Origin: Bradysia coprophila
Lineage: Eukaryota > Arthropoda > Insecta > Diptera > Sciaridae
Reading direction: 5' to 3'
DNA length: 64,000 nt
Assembly (NCBI RefSeq): GCF_014529535.1
Contig: NW_023503501.1
Location: 5,152,150 to 5,216,149, forward strand
Shown: positions 20,684-32,700 of the stretch, one piece after another
Layout of the letters: each line of letters starts with the position of its first letter
How positions within the stretch are numbered: position 1 is the stretch's first letter
Made by a program: the position numbers and the translations under genes
The notes under the pieces: model-generated
What the model was told of the DNA's origin: nothing
What the model saw: the letters and a program-made list of their open reading frames with translations, nothing else
The model's database searches: none

Positions 20684-21700
20684 GACAGAGTGAGTTTCGA
20701 TTATTTGGGCAGATTGATGTACGGAGTGCTCCATCCTAATAAGAGTAGTGAGCAAAATTGACTGGAAACATAATCTCTGTATAATTGTAGGATGCAAATT
20801 TTCGTGAAAACATTAACCGGCAAAACCATTACCATCACTACCAACGGATCTGATTCAATTGAAAATGTTAAGGTCAAGATTCAAGACAAAGAAGGAATTC
20901 CACCAGATCAGCAGCGATTGATATTCGCTGGTAAGCAGATTGAAGATGGACGCACCCTAGCCGATTATAACGTTCAGAAAGAGTCCACTCTTCACTTGGT
21001 GCTCCGTCTCCGTGGTGGTGTAAGAGTAACGATCAATTTCTGCGGTAGAACAACTTTTGACGTGGAACCATCAGAACTAATTTGGACCGTCAAACAAAAA
21101 GTTCGGGACTTGAACGGCATACAGCCAGAAAATCAACATTTGTTGTTTGCCGGTACGAAATTGGAAGATGCAAAAACGATAGCTGATTACGGCATAGTGG
21201 ATAATTCGCGCATCGATCTGATCCCACTGTATCCAATATGTGAAATCCCCAAAAATGCAAAGCCGGCCGTTAGAGATTTCATTGTTTTCCATTCAAATTG
21301 CGAAGGCTGGATGGCTGAATCATTTTTAGCCAACGGGTCACTGATTATGGAAAAAGACAAATTGAAACAATTTTGCTATAAGTTGACCAGTGATGCACTA
21401 GAAATCAAGAAACAAATGAAGCAAACTGAAGCGGAACTGGAGGAATTTAAGAATAGTCGCAGTGACATGGTTGAACAGGGAGGCAAGACGATGGAAGTGA
21501 GCACAAAGTTGGTGGATGAGAATGCAAAATTGCGGGAAGAGAATGCAAAATTAGTGGAAGAGAATGACACATTAATCAGAGAGAAAGAGCGATTGGTGGA
21601 CGAGATAACCAAATTTCGGGAAGAGAATACAAAATTGGCGAAACAATACGGAAATGACAAATTAGAAGAAAAATTTGCGAAATTAATGGAAATTAGCTGA
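20267..21700 (+). CDS. Chimeric CCT7 N-terminus / ubiquitin / ubiquitin-like / coiled-coil protein
   Basis: Exons: 20267-20269 (ATG alone), 20535-20689, 20791-21700; 355 residues. Intron 1 (ATG|GTGAGA) and exon 2 are a copy of the CCT7 start. Exon 2 ([14 protein letters not shown]... [13 protein letters not shown]) then uses a new GA|GTGAGT donor; a 101-base intron ends TTGTAG|G and joins in frame so that GA+G encodes Glu, directly before a ubiquitin Met. Residues 54-129 are ubiquitin with 10 substitutions (15-19, 22, 28, 50, 57, 61); all seven lysines, the Leu8-Ile44-Val70 patch and LRLRGG are kept. Residues 130-205 are a second, diverged ubiquitin-like domain without terminal GG. About 225-355 is a charged coiled coil with ENAKL/ENTKL repeats. 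Alternatively translation starts at the ubiquitin ATG (20792). Function unknown. Confidence 0.75.
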
Positions 21701-23512
21701 TCACATCCAAATCGACAGTCGAGGAAATGAAGATTTGATTTCTCTTGAATATTATGAACTGGCAGTGGAATGACTACTCTTTTAAAATAACAAGTAAGGC
21801 CACTAACGTGTCACATCCTTTAAGCATGGTTTCCACTCAACAAAAAGCACTCCGTGAGAGAGCGAGCTGCCATGTCAAGCAAACAAAGCAAAAATCGAAA
21901 AAATTCAATTTTGTCTCTCACAAGGAGGACTTTTTAGATAAGTGGAAATCACGCCTTAAGCACAAATCGTACTATACTCCGTTCTGAAAACGGTTCATCC
22001 GTTTACACGACAATTAAACAAAAGGCAGTGAATATGTTCTAAACGGAGGCAAAACGGAATGAGAACGGAGAACTTTTTTGTAAACGGTGAATGTACGATT
22101 CGTGCTTTACTCATTAAAAAAACGGAGTGACACATTTTCCTTCATCATTCATCTTGTAAGTGGTTCCGATTTTGCCGACTGTACTGCTTACATTTTGGGT
22201 TAATTCAATTTTTTTCAAGTAACTTTGAGAAAATCGTTTCTTGATAGAAAACAATTTTTTTTTTGTTTAAAATAATGTTGTCCGTCGATGCAAAATAACT
22301 TGTGAAACTTGCGATCCCCCATTGCCATGATACCACTATAGTTAAACTACTTACAATTATCAATACAAATGCATCAGTTGATTGAAAACGGGAAAAGCGT
22401 CTAATTTTCAATTTATATGAGACTATGAGACTGACTGTTATAATTATAGAACAAAATAAAGTAAATTGTAAGCACTTAACGAGACGAGACTATTTTTTTA
22501 TTATAGAATTTTCCATTATATGTACCGAATAGGAACGCCAACTTGGAGTAGACATGCCCAAGTCGGGCTCAGGAGTTCACGCAAATCGCCATTTCATTAG
22601 ATACGCGAGAACTTTCCTTTTCCACACAAAGAAATTCACCAAAATCGAATTTGTATGGCGTGCTTACTCCAAAGTTTACAGACTGACCTTACTGTACATT
22701 AGAATCTATTGGTTTAATTACACATATATCGATGCAAACGTGGCACTTATTAATCAATTGAAAAATGCACATCAGGTTCGATTTGTCTGTCGATTTTTTT
22801 TTAATTCTTCGACATTTTATTTGGGAGCATTTCTGGAATTTAGAATAGCATCGGCGCATTAAACGATGGATCGTTTACATTTTAAACAAATTGATTGTTA
22901 TGTAAAGGTTTTAGGCTTCACTTCTTCACATCAATACCTTCCTTACACAAAATGCACTGTCGGTATTGAAAGTCGTTCAGGGTGACTTGTCGTGAACATT
23001 TGTTGCGAATAACGTTAAACGTAATTTCATAAAATCCCTTTTTCACCTAAACTGTTCTGACTCCCAGTGCTGACATCGGACCAGTTGGAGCAATACTTGG
23101 ATACTCGGAACCAGGAGAAGGTCGAGCGCCAACTTCCTGACTACAGATAATGAATCAGGATGAGTCGGCGGTCATGTTGGTGTGTATGGCTGGGCTGTCA
23201 CCGAAACTTTCCTAAAGTAAAATTTCACCCATAAGGCTATGAAACCCTGAACCCTGTCGGAATATACGACAAGTCTTGAATCAACGCTTAAATATGTCAT
23301 CACGCTTTGCCGGAATTTATTTTGTGTTGGTGATTTTAAGTTGAAATTTGGCGAATATTTAATCAATATTTCAAGAATCGGTTATGACCCTCAAAGACTG
23401 TACTGTTTTCATACAAATTCGATTAACAGACGGTTTCACTATCGGCTCTATTACATCATTAAACATTTTCAATAGATTGACATCAGACGATTCTCTGCTA
23501 GAGTTGCATAGA
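21701..23512. other. Intergenic between chimeric gene and CCT7
   Basis: Contains the MITE-like element at 21818-21960 and a possible poly(A) signal AATAAA near 22456. No further gene recognised; the 102-codon frame at 22554 shows no homology I recognise. Confidence 0.45.
21818..21960. mobile_element. Small MITE-like element
   Basis: About 45-base imperfect terminal inverted repeats: left CTTTAAGCATGGTTTCCACT, right complement CTTAAGGCGTGATTTCCACT, each followed by an A-rich stretch and TGAGAGA. Total 143 bases. No ORF of its own. Confidence 0.65.
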
Positions 23513-23588
23513 TTTTCAAAATTATTGCGCCAAAGTGGCAAATTGAACGCAACGTTCTGTGACAATTGAGCAATTCACGCAAAAAACA

Positions 23589-23595
23589 TATAAAG
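23589..23595 (+). promoter_or_regulatory. Possible TATA box of CCT7
   Basis: TATAAAG about 140 bases upstream of the CCT7 ATG. It is missing from the duplicated promoter in front of the chimeric gene, so it may not be essential. Confidence 0.35.
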
Positions 23596-23728
23596 TGACA
23601 TTTCGATAAGTCCTCTGCTCTTCGTATATTAAAAGACCGCATTTCATAGACTCGCTGCTCGATTTCTGTGTGATTTTATTGGATTTAATTAAACTTTCAA
23701 TTGAAACTACCTTAATAATCCACAAAAA

Positions 23729-26700
23729 ATGGTGAGTTGAACGCAAAAATGTTCGTTTCATCGTGAATTGTGTTCGGAAGTAAAAATGGTTTCATTGAAA
23801 AAGTGACGATATACCATCATACGGTCATGTGAATCGAAAATTTCGTTTCTTTCATCACTCATGGATTATATTGCCACTGCGACCTATTCAATTTAGTAAA
23901 AATTTACATGAAAAACGTTCTTTGCGTTCGTCGGTAATGTTCTTATTGATGAATTAGATCGACACAGGATCTCACTTCATCAACGGCAACATAACCTCAT
24001 TCCTTTATTTTGGTTGATTCTCGAAGATTCTGACTCACACCTACCGTGTATACGACAAATGGTCGGGGCTATGTTTTAATTGCGATTTTGTTTTTTGTCA
24101 TTTCCAACAGCAACCACAAATCGTTTTATTCAAAGAAGGAACGGATACTTCGCAAGGCAAACCACAGTTGATCTCAAATATAAATGCCTGTCAAGTAGTT
24201 GTTGATGCAGTGCGTACAACTCTCGGTCCCCGTGGTATGGACAAATTGATTGTGAACAACAATGGCAAGGCAACAATTTCCAATGATGGTGCAACGATTA
24301 TGAAACTTTTGGACATTGTTCATCCGGCGGCTAAGACACTAGTCGACATTGCTAAGTCACAGGATGCCGGTACGTTTCGACTGAATAACTTTTCATTTTG
24401 ATCCGTTTTGCTAATTTGTGGCGACGATTTTCCGATAAATTTTTTGCAGAAGTTGGAGATGGTACGACCAGTGTCGTTTTGTTGGCTGGTGAATTTCTGA
24501 AACAAGTGAAGCCGTACGTAGACGAAGGTGTTCATCCTCGAATCATTATCAAGGCGGTCAGGAAGGCATTGAGCCTGTGCATTGAAAAGATTCGTTCGCT
24601 GGCCGTTAAAATCGACAAAAACGCCGACGACAAAAGTGAATTGTTGATCAAATGTGCGTCGACTGCAATGAATTCCAAGCTGATTCACCAGCAGAAAGAT
24701 TTCTTCTCGAAAATGGTCGTCGATGCCGTACTAATGTTGGACGAATTGCTTCCATTGAACATGATCGGTGTGAAGAAAGTAACTGGTGGAGCGCTGGAGG
24801 ATTCAGTTCTTGTTCCGGGTGTTGCCTTCAAAAAGACATTCTCATATGCCGGCTTCGAAATGCAACCGAAAGCCTACACGAACTGCAAAATTGCACTGCT
24901 GAACATTGAACTGGAATTGAAAGCCGAACGGGACAATGCAGAGGTTCGCGTTGATAATGTTAAGGAATATCAAAAGGTTGTCGACGCCGAATGGACCATT
25001 CTGTACGAGAAATTGGCTAAAATTCATGAATCCGGTGCCAATGTTGTTCTGTCCAAATTGCCTATTGGCGATGTGGCTACACAGTATTTTGCCGATCGTG
25101 ATATGTTCTGTGCTGGCCGTGTACCGGAAGAAGATCTTAAACGCACCATGAAGTCGTGCGGTGGCGCTGTGATGACAACAGTGAACGATTTGAAGAACGA
25201 CGTGCTGGGCAATTGTGACATTTTCGAAGAGATTCAAATCGGCGGCGATCGATTCAATATTTTCAAAGGATGTCCGAATGCAACCACCTGTACGTTGATC
25301 CTGCGTGGCGGTTCCGATCAATTTTTGGAGGAAACCGAGCGGTCTTTGCATGATGCCATCATGATTGTCAGGAGAACGATCCAGAACGATTCGATTGTGG
25401 CTGGTGAGTAATTGTTTGCTTAGTTCATGTTTTACTGATAAAAATTTCGGTTTAACGTGTCAAAATGATGGAGAAAGACTCACAACCTTCGTCGCTCTTA
25501 CTCCGCCAGTAGCTTTGATTACACGGATTTTTATGTCGAATCTCTGCGATTATTTCATGTCTCAATAGACCTGAAAGTGTCTCAAATTCGAATTAGAATG
25601 ACAATTTTCTCCCAGCACCACATCCATTCCCCTACAATCAGACGCCGCAATGGCCATACTGAGAATTCTGGCGATTTCCGAAGGGTCCTTTGCATTTTTA
25701 TTTGAAAAAGTGGTCAATTTCCAATTTTACGGGCCTTTTCGCGATTTCCCCAAAGAGCCTTTTAGTAGCCAGTCCACCACTGCACAATCCACTCACAATA
25801 TGTTGTGGGAAAATACTATTCTGTTACGTCATTTCATTGACAACATTTCGAACTATTTTCAACTAAGTAGTTAACTCGAGTTAACTTTACAAACCTTACC
25901 TCAACTATGACTAAGACTATCCTCCTCTTTTTGAACTTGTACAACCTACAACACCACGTCTTTCTATAGAATCGATTGCAAAAAAAATAAAATTTGACAT
26001 TGCTACGCCTAAGGATAGATGATGAAGTTATCCATTCCATTTTTTGTACCTTGAACTTTTCGAGCAAACATTCGTTGTGTGAAGGCCGCACGAAACTGCA
26101 TCGTTTAGTTTCAGTTTGACACTGATTTGCTATACGAATCCGGCGAACCTATCTGCAATTAAAACAAGAGTTTGTGGAATAATTCGAAACAGAAGCAGGA
26201 GGAGTGATAAAAGGGATCCATTTTTCACTAGTAGGTCAGGATCGGCTTCACTACCACTTTATTCTCAAGGGTTGATGATTGAAAAGGTCAATTTTTACTG
26301 AATTTCTTCTCGTGACAACTTTTCACTTTTAGTTGATTTGCTCAATTTACCATTTTTGCCATCAAATGCAATAGTTTGCCCAAAAACGGCAATCCGGTGT
26401 TGCTGGTCGAGTAGCAGCACCCTGTTCATCGACAACAATAATAAAAACAGTTTTCAGTTTTTATGTGTGGGTGAGAATTGCAATTTTTGTATTCTCGTTT
26501 ATTGGTTTTACAATTGAATTTTACAAATTTTACGACTACAATAATGACCCAACTGTAAAAAAAAGTTCCCTATTTTAGTTAACGTACTATATAAACATGA
26601 ACCGTTATTTTACGTCCCCAGTTCTTTCACACCTTTTGTTCACAACACCAAATGTGAATCCACAACCACACCTCTCTTTTTTCAAATCGACAAACATCTC

Positions 26701-29700
26701 ATCTCCAAACAATTACAATAGATGTCTCTACCTACACGTCCTTTCGTTTCGACTTTCAACAGAGCGTTTTTCAGATCTACGACGCATTTAACTCTATTCA
26801 ATAAAATTCATGTTTGGTGCGAGCACCATACACATAAATGAAAAAAAAAAAAAGAGTTTTCGTTGTGCTGTGTATTATACATAGCTGTTGTGTGTTCGTT
26901 GCTAGCAAGAAATGAAACGAGTACGAAAGTTAAATTTTCTTCGTCAACCATGCAAAGGCAGAAACGTTTTAGTCATTTGGTGCTAACAACGACGACAAGA
27001 ATGAGGGAGATATGTTCGAAATGTATGATAAAAGTATTGGAATATTAGATTTTGTATCCAACACTAGGGGATCGGTACTTCACACAAATTAAGTAACGGA
27101 TTTAATGATTTCGGTGGCATACGCTTGTCGTTTCTAAATAGCTATTTGCTAACTAATTAGTAATCCACATTTACTAACGTGTTAGGAACAAGATTTGATG
27201 TGCAGCAGTGCGATCCTCATTATTTATGAACGCCAATTTACGCAATAATGCGTAAGTATATAAATGAAAATCCATTTACGCACTACTTTGATCGCACTGC
27301 TGTACATAAAGGTTAATGTGGGAAAAATTGTGATCTTCGTCTAATCGTGACGATTGACAATTAAATAAACCCGAGCCATATTCCAAACAACTTTTGAAAA
27401 AAATTAAACTTCAGACAGACATTTTGAACAGACATCAATTCATATTTCGAATGATAACAGAAATAATTTCCATTTGAACGTATCAATATTGGTTCTGATC
27501 GTCGTTATGAAATCAACTGCTGTGTTTTCAGTACGCACAGACATGTGTTTTGAAATGGTAAAACGTTTTTTTTTTTGTTCGGTATGTAACTATTGGTTAC
27601 CAATATGGTTAGGCCTAAATCCTGAAACATTAAATGATTTTTTAGGATTGGGTCTCCGATAGTTTTGATTCCACAAACGTTTTTTTTTTGGAAAGTAAAT
27701 TCGAGCGTTAACCGTTTTCAGAAACCCGATAGCGAATGACTCGATTTTTTTCTTAGAAATTCTTCGTCAAAATTTTCGTTTTTCGTTTGTCGTCTTCCTG
27801 TTTTGAACAGATTTAATTTTGTTGCAGGTAGATTTTGTTTCTGTGAATTTGAATCGAACTTCTTTGAGTTTTTTCCAATTTAAACAAAATCTTTCTTCAA
27901 ATTATTCAAAACAATATTTTGGGGTTCTCATATTTCTTTGTAGTGAGGGTTTTCGCTTTAATATATGGCGAACGTATTATGGTAACCGTATAATCATTCA
28001 GTCTGTTACTTCTGTTGTCTAAACAATTTTCTATTAAAGACTCCAAAGACCTTCTCTAACGATGGACAATTTTACTAAGAAAATTTTGTGTTCCATCGAA
28101 ATAAAATGACCAATTTGTCGACTCCAGTATTCGAGAAAATTGTTACACCGAACAATGTTCTGGAGGAAAATTTCTTCATTCGAAAATTCGGTCACACCTT
28201 TTCTGATCACCTTTTCATAAACGCGAGCAACATATGGATATTCGGTTGGATAAATGATGAATATTGTTACTGAATCATATATGTATATCGTGTAGCCGTG
28301 CACGTAGGTACCTTAAGTATATATCATCACATTCAACGCAACGAGTTCGAGGTTTGTAAATAAACCGCTTTCTATGAAACGTTTTTTTTTTTGTTATTTA
28401 TTATAGCAGCAGTCAGCATTGTTGGTGTGTAATGTTGTTTTTATTTTACAACAACAATTCAAACGCCTTCTACACACAGTCGTATCGTCAATACATTCGC
28501 GTACGATTTCACGAGTACAGTCATTGTCGATGTAAGAAAGTTTTAAGTGAAATCTTTTTTCGCTAGCAGAGTAAATCTAAGCCTGACTAGATCATCACTT
28601 ATCGATAACGATGAAGAAAAAAAAACAGTCAATAATCACAGGCTAGTTTAAGGTTAAACTCTACACTGACAATAAAGTTTCGAAAAACTCAGCTGTTGCA
28701 GGTAAATTTGTCTCCAGGTAATCTACAATAGCTGCCACAGCTGTAGCGCCCCATACAAAAAATACTGGTAATGTAGATTACCTGCAGATAAAGTTACCTG
28801 CTGCAGGTCACCAGTCATAAGAACCCTTGAATCCGATTTTTACGCAGACTTTTTTCCGTACATTCAGGTATTTTCAGAACAAGTTTGAATTTGATACTAA
28901 AAAGGAAAAAAAAAAGAACTGACAATGGTGTGTGTTGTGTTGTTTGTACGCAGTCGACGTTTCGATTTTTTTTTATGAAACTCGATGACTTTATTACAGT
29001 GGTTAAGCAGTTGAGGTCAATATTTAGAAATGTTGTATCCTGTAACTTTGTCACTCCTTTTTGAATGTCGGGCTCATTCAGTCGTGACAGTTTTTTTTTC
29101 TCTCTCGTTCATTTATCACAGAGATGCTATCGTGTTTCGAACGGTCATTCTTTGGTAAGACTAACGACTCACAAAACAAAACTTGTTCAACAATATTGTC
29201 ACCCACACCATTTCCCAGTAAATAATATACAAAAAAAATCGTTTCTCTCTAGCATTATCCACATCTGCGACTCAAAGTGTTCTAAACGGAGTCGATTTCT
29301 TTCGTATAATATTACGATTTACCATCAGCCATCTGCTATCGACAACGACGATAAGAATTAGCGATGAGCCATAGATACAATGAACAAATGATTTAACGCG
29401 ATACACTTGTCTTTTTCTGAAAGATTAAACAAGATCATCTGATAAGAAATGCATTAAAAATAGCAGCGAAACGTTGATGTCGCATAGCAACCGACGTGTC
29501 GTGACAATTTAATTCAATTTTCATTATGATTGCACCACGGAACGTATAAATAGATATATTGAAATGAAAGGCTTAAATGACGTGCGTGGACCATTTACCA
29601 TTTGTTTGTTTTGAGACAACAAATGTCTGGAATAAAAATAAAATGGAAATTCCACATCGCATGTACCTGCGTTTCTTTTGAGTTTATTGTCATGTGAAGT

Positions 29701-32700
29701 TGACAAATGTATTTGAATATGTTGAGAACCAGTTAACTTCACGTCCACAAATGAAGAAACGTTTTGTTGTTGTGTATCCTTCTTTCGAGGGACTATTTTT
29801 AATTGTCAAAACACTCGCTTCTTCAATTGGTGTAACAACCTAATTGGATTACAACCTAATTGGTTAAAAACATAATTAGTGCATTTATTGCACTCCATCC
29901 TGTAAAGCTTATTTCATTTTTACATAAACGACATCAACGTCGTCAACGTTATCAATTCAATTAGTACAGGTAGTTTGTTGAAAGGCAATTAGTGGTGCAA
30001 AATGTATACATCCGTTCTGGCAAAAACTTGCTTTGCTTGTCGTTGTCTCTTTTAATTGATCGAATTATTGTAGCATCGATGAGGCAGAATGTTTTAAAAG
30101 ATTTTAATGAGGGATACATTGTGGATTTGTTAACATTGTTTCCGGAATTCAAGTGTGGGTTATAGTGACTGATAGTGAAGGGGACTAGAGTACTCTAGGT
30201 ACTAGGGATGAAACGATTTTATGTTCAACAAATCGTCGGCAACATAACTAAAGGGCGTATCTCCGATATCTCAGAAACTACCGAACCGATTTTGATAGAC
30301 TTATTTTGCCCAACGTAAAGTCAATCGGCCATATGGCTCCGAAGATATTGTCGAAAAAAACAGCTTTTTTTAAACAAAATTTGTAAGACATTTGAGCCGA
30401 TTTTGATAAAATTTTATTTTTCCCTGAATAATGAATTCTGAGCTCAACATGAAGTCAATCGGCCACACGGCTCAAAAGTTATTGTGGAAAAACTGAAAAG
30501 CTACTGGAGAATACGACGAAAAGTGCTGATTTCACTGAAATTTTTTTATGCTCAAAATTCATAACTTGGTACTACCTTTCACGGAAAAAAAGTTTTTCAA
30601 AATCGGTTCAGTAGTTCCTGAGATATCGGAGATACGCTTCGTCATGTTGCCGACGAATATAGATTTGCATTTTCCATTATGGAGAACATTATCGTGCAAC
30701 TAAATTCTGTGTAACAGATGAAAGATTTCCCGGTGCAGCGTAGGAAACAATCTCTGAAGCGGGTTCTGACGATATGAAAGACCTATCTTCTCATGTAATT
30801 GGACTCCGGCCGTTTTTAAATCATTAAAGTTAAACTTCCTTAGACTGCTTCAATGATTGAACTTAAATTTAGACTGTCATGGTCCTAATGCTTGACCTAA
30901 TTTTGACCCCATACGTTTCAACGACTAATTCAAATTGAGTTGATGTTAATCATCACAATGATTCCCACAATGATATTATGAAGAACCACTCTCACCACGA
31001 CGAAAATCAAACGGATTTTTAAACTGTCAATTCCCAAAAGAATACATTTTTCCTTGTACTCGACCGAGTCGCGTAGCGAAATAAATGGTTTTGTTGAGAA
31101 TGCATGACTAATACTCGTATCCCCTTCGAGCCTGTTCGAGTGAAAACGACTGCGTAAATTAATGTTTTTTTTTTTGTATTCAAATAAAACCAACTCAACG
31201 AGCTCGGTGTTTCGTTGCGTGTAAATCACACGGTTACATTCACAATGAAATGATTTGTTTTTTCTTGTAAGTTTTTAATACCGAGAATACAATTTTAATG
31301 AGTGTCTGAGCTGCTGTTAATTTAGCTAATTATTTCGCAAGTTCCGTTGATTGAAAAGCGACGAACAAAAAATCACGAACAATAATAGCTCGAAGATACA
31401 ACGACGTAGTTATGGCATAACACCACAGTAATAGTAGTTTACTTTGTTAGCCTTTCAGAAATGGCAAGCGTATCGACGCTTGAGAGAACATTTAACCAAT
31501 CGTCTATTTTTGTCGTTACTGTCGATAACACATGACTAGCGGTTTCCGAAAGGCAAATAATTTTAATAAACCAGCAACCTTCAGTACACAAACGTGATGA
31601 GAATTCTTACAGTTTTAAAATAAACCAGCTGCTCGGCTATTCAGATACATTCCAACCAATTTTATTTATAGCTCAAGTTCCCCTTTTGTCAACGGTTACA
31701 TTTTAATTTATTGTATTTTATATGAACATTATGAACCAACCCCAATCACCGTGCTGTGCAATATTATACGTACAATGTAATGCATGCAGTTTATATTTAC
31801 CAGTCTTTTAAATTTAACTGTGGAAATCATAAAAGCTATGAAGAAAAACACGTCTACCGACGGAGTACGGATTCTTATTCGATGAGAATTGTTGTGATGA
31901 TATTTTTAAACCGACGACATTACGTCTCTGTGCATTGGTTGCATACATAAGTTGAAAAATTAGATTTTATTGTCCGAGCCAATGGCAAAATAAATAAACG
32001 AGCAGGTTTATGCAATGTAGTAAAGTCAAGAAATTATGAGCTAACACAGATAGGTACGTAAGTAATAGAAGGGTTGCGTAAACACATGGAAAAAATTTGT
32101 TAGTTTCTTTTGTGTAGATGGCTAGGCCTGCTCTAAATCCGGGTAGTGTGGGATATTGGGATGAATATGCGTTTTTCTGGTCCGGAAGGCTTAAATATTG
32201 GACCCGTATCTTTTTTTAGAATTTTAAAAAATAGTTTAGGCATGGGGAGCGAGGCATTTGTACAAATGTACGAACATAATTTCTAATTCGTCAGCTGTGG
32301 TACGTTCGGATGATCCTTTTAATAGTATAGCCAACGGTTGATTCCATAATATTTATGAAGGATTTTCATGTGAACTATGACCTTTTCATATTCTAACACC
32401 CAGCGTGTTATCGGGAATGCTCCGTTTCACTTACAATGAGTAAATGGATATTTTCTTAGTTTCTATAAACATTGCAATGGTTTTTTTCTGTCGTTTTGAC
32501 TGGTCGTTTTATGTTCTTTCCTTCACCATTGGAGTCCTGTTTAAGCATTTACAAGTCGTTCGATTACTGAACAGCAATAATAACTCGATATTCTTTTCGA
32601 ATAAATAAAACGTTCATCGATCCGTATTGCGTCACATCAAAGTAATATTTATGTGTATACGTCCGGATAAGCACGTAAGCAAAACGAAACAACAACAACG

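Noticed and set aside
22554-22862. 102-codon plus-strand frame starting MPKSGSG
   Set aside because: Composition is like translated AT-rich spacer, with no homology or conserved motif.
25590-25745. Possible exon-like GC-balanced patch after CCT7 exon 3
   Set aside because: It contains only a short direct repeat of GCGATTTCC words and no frame continuing the chaperonin; it lies in the intron.
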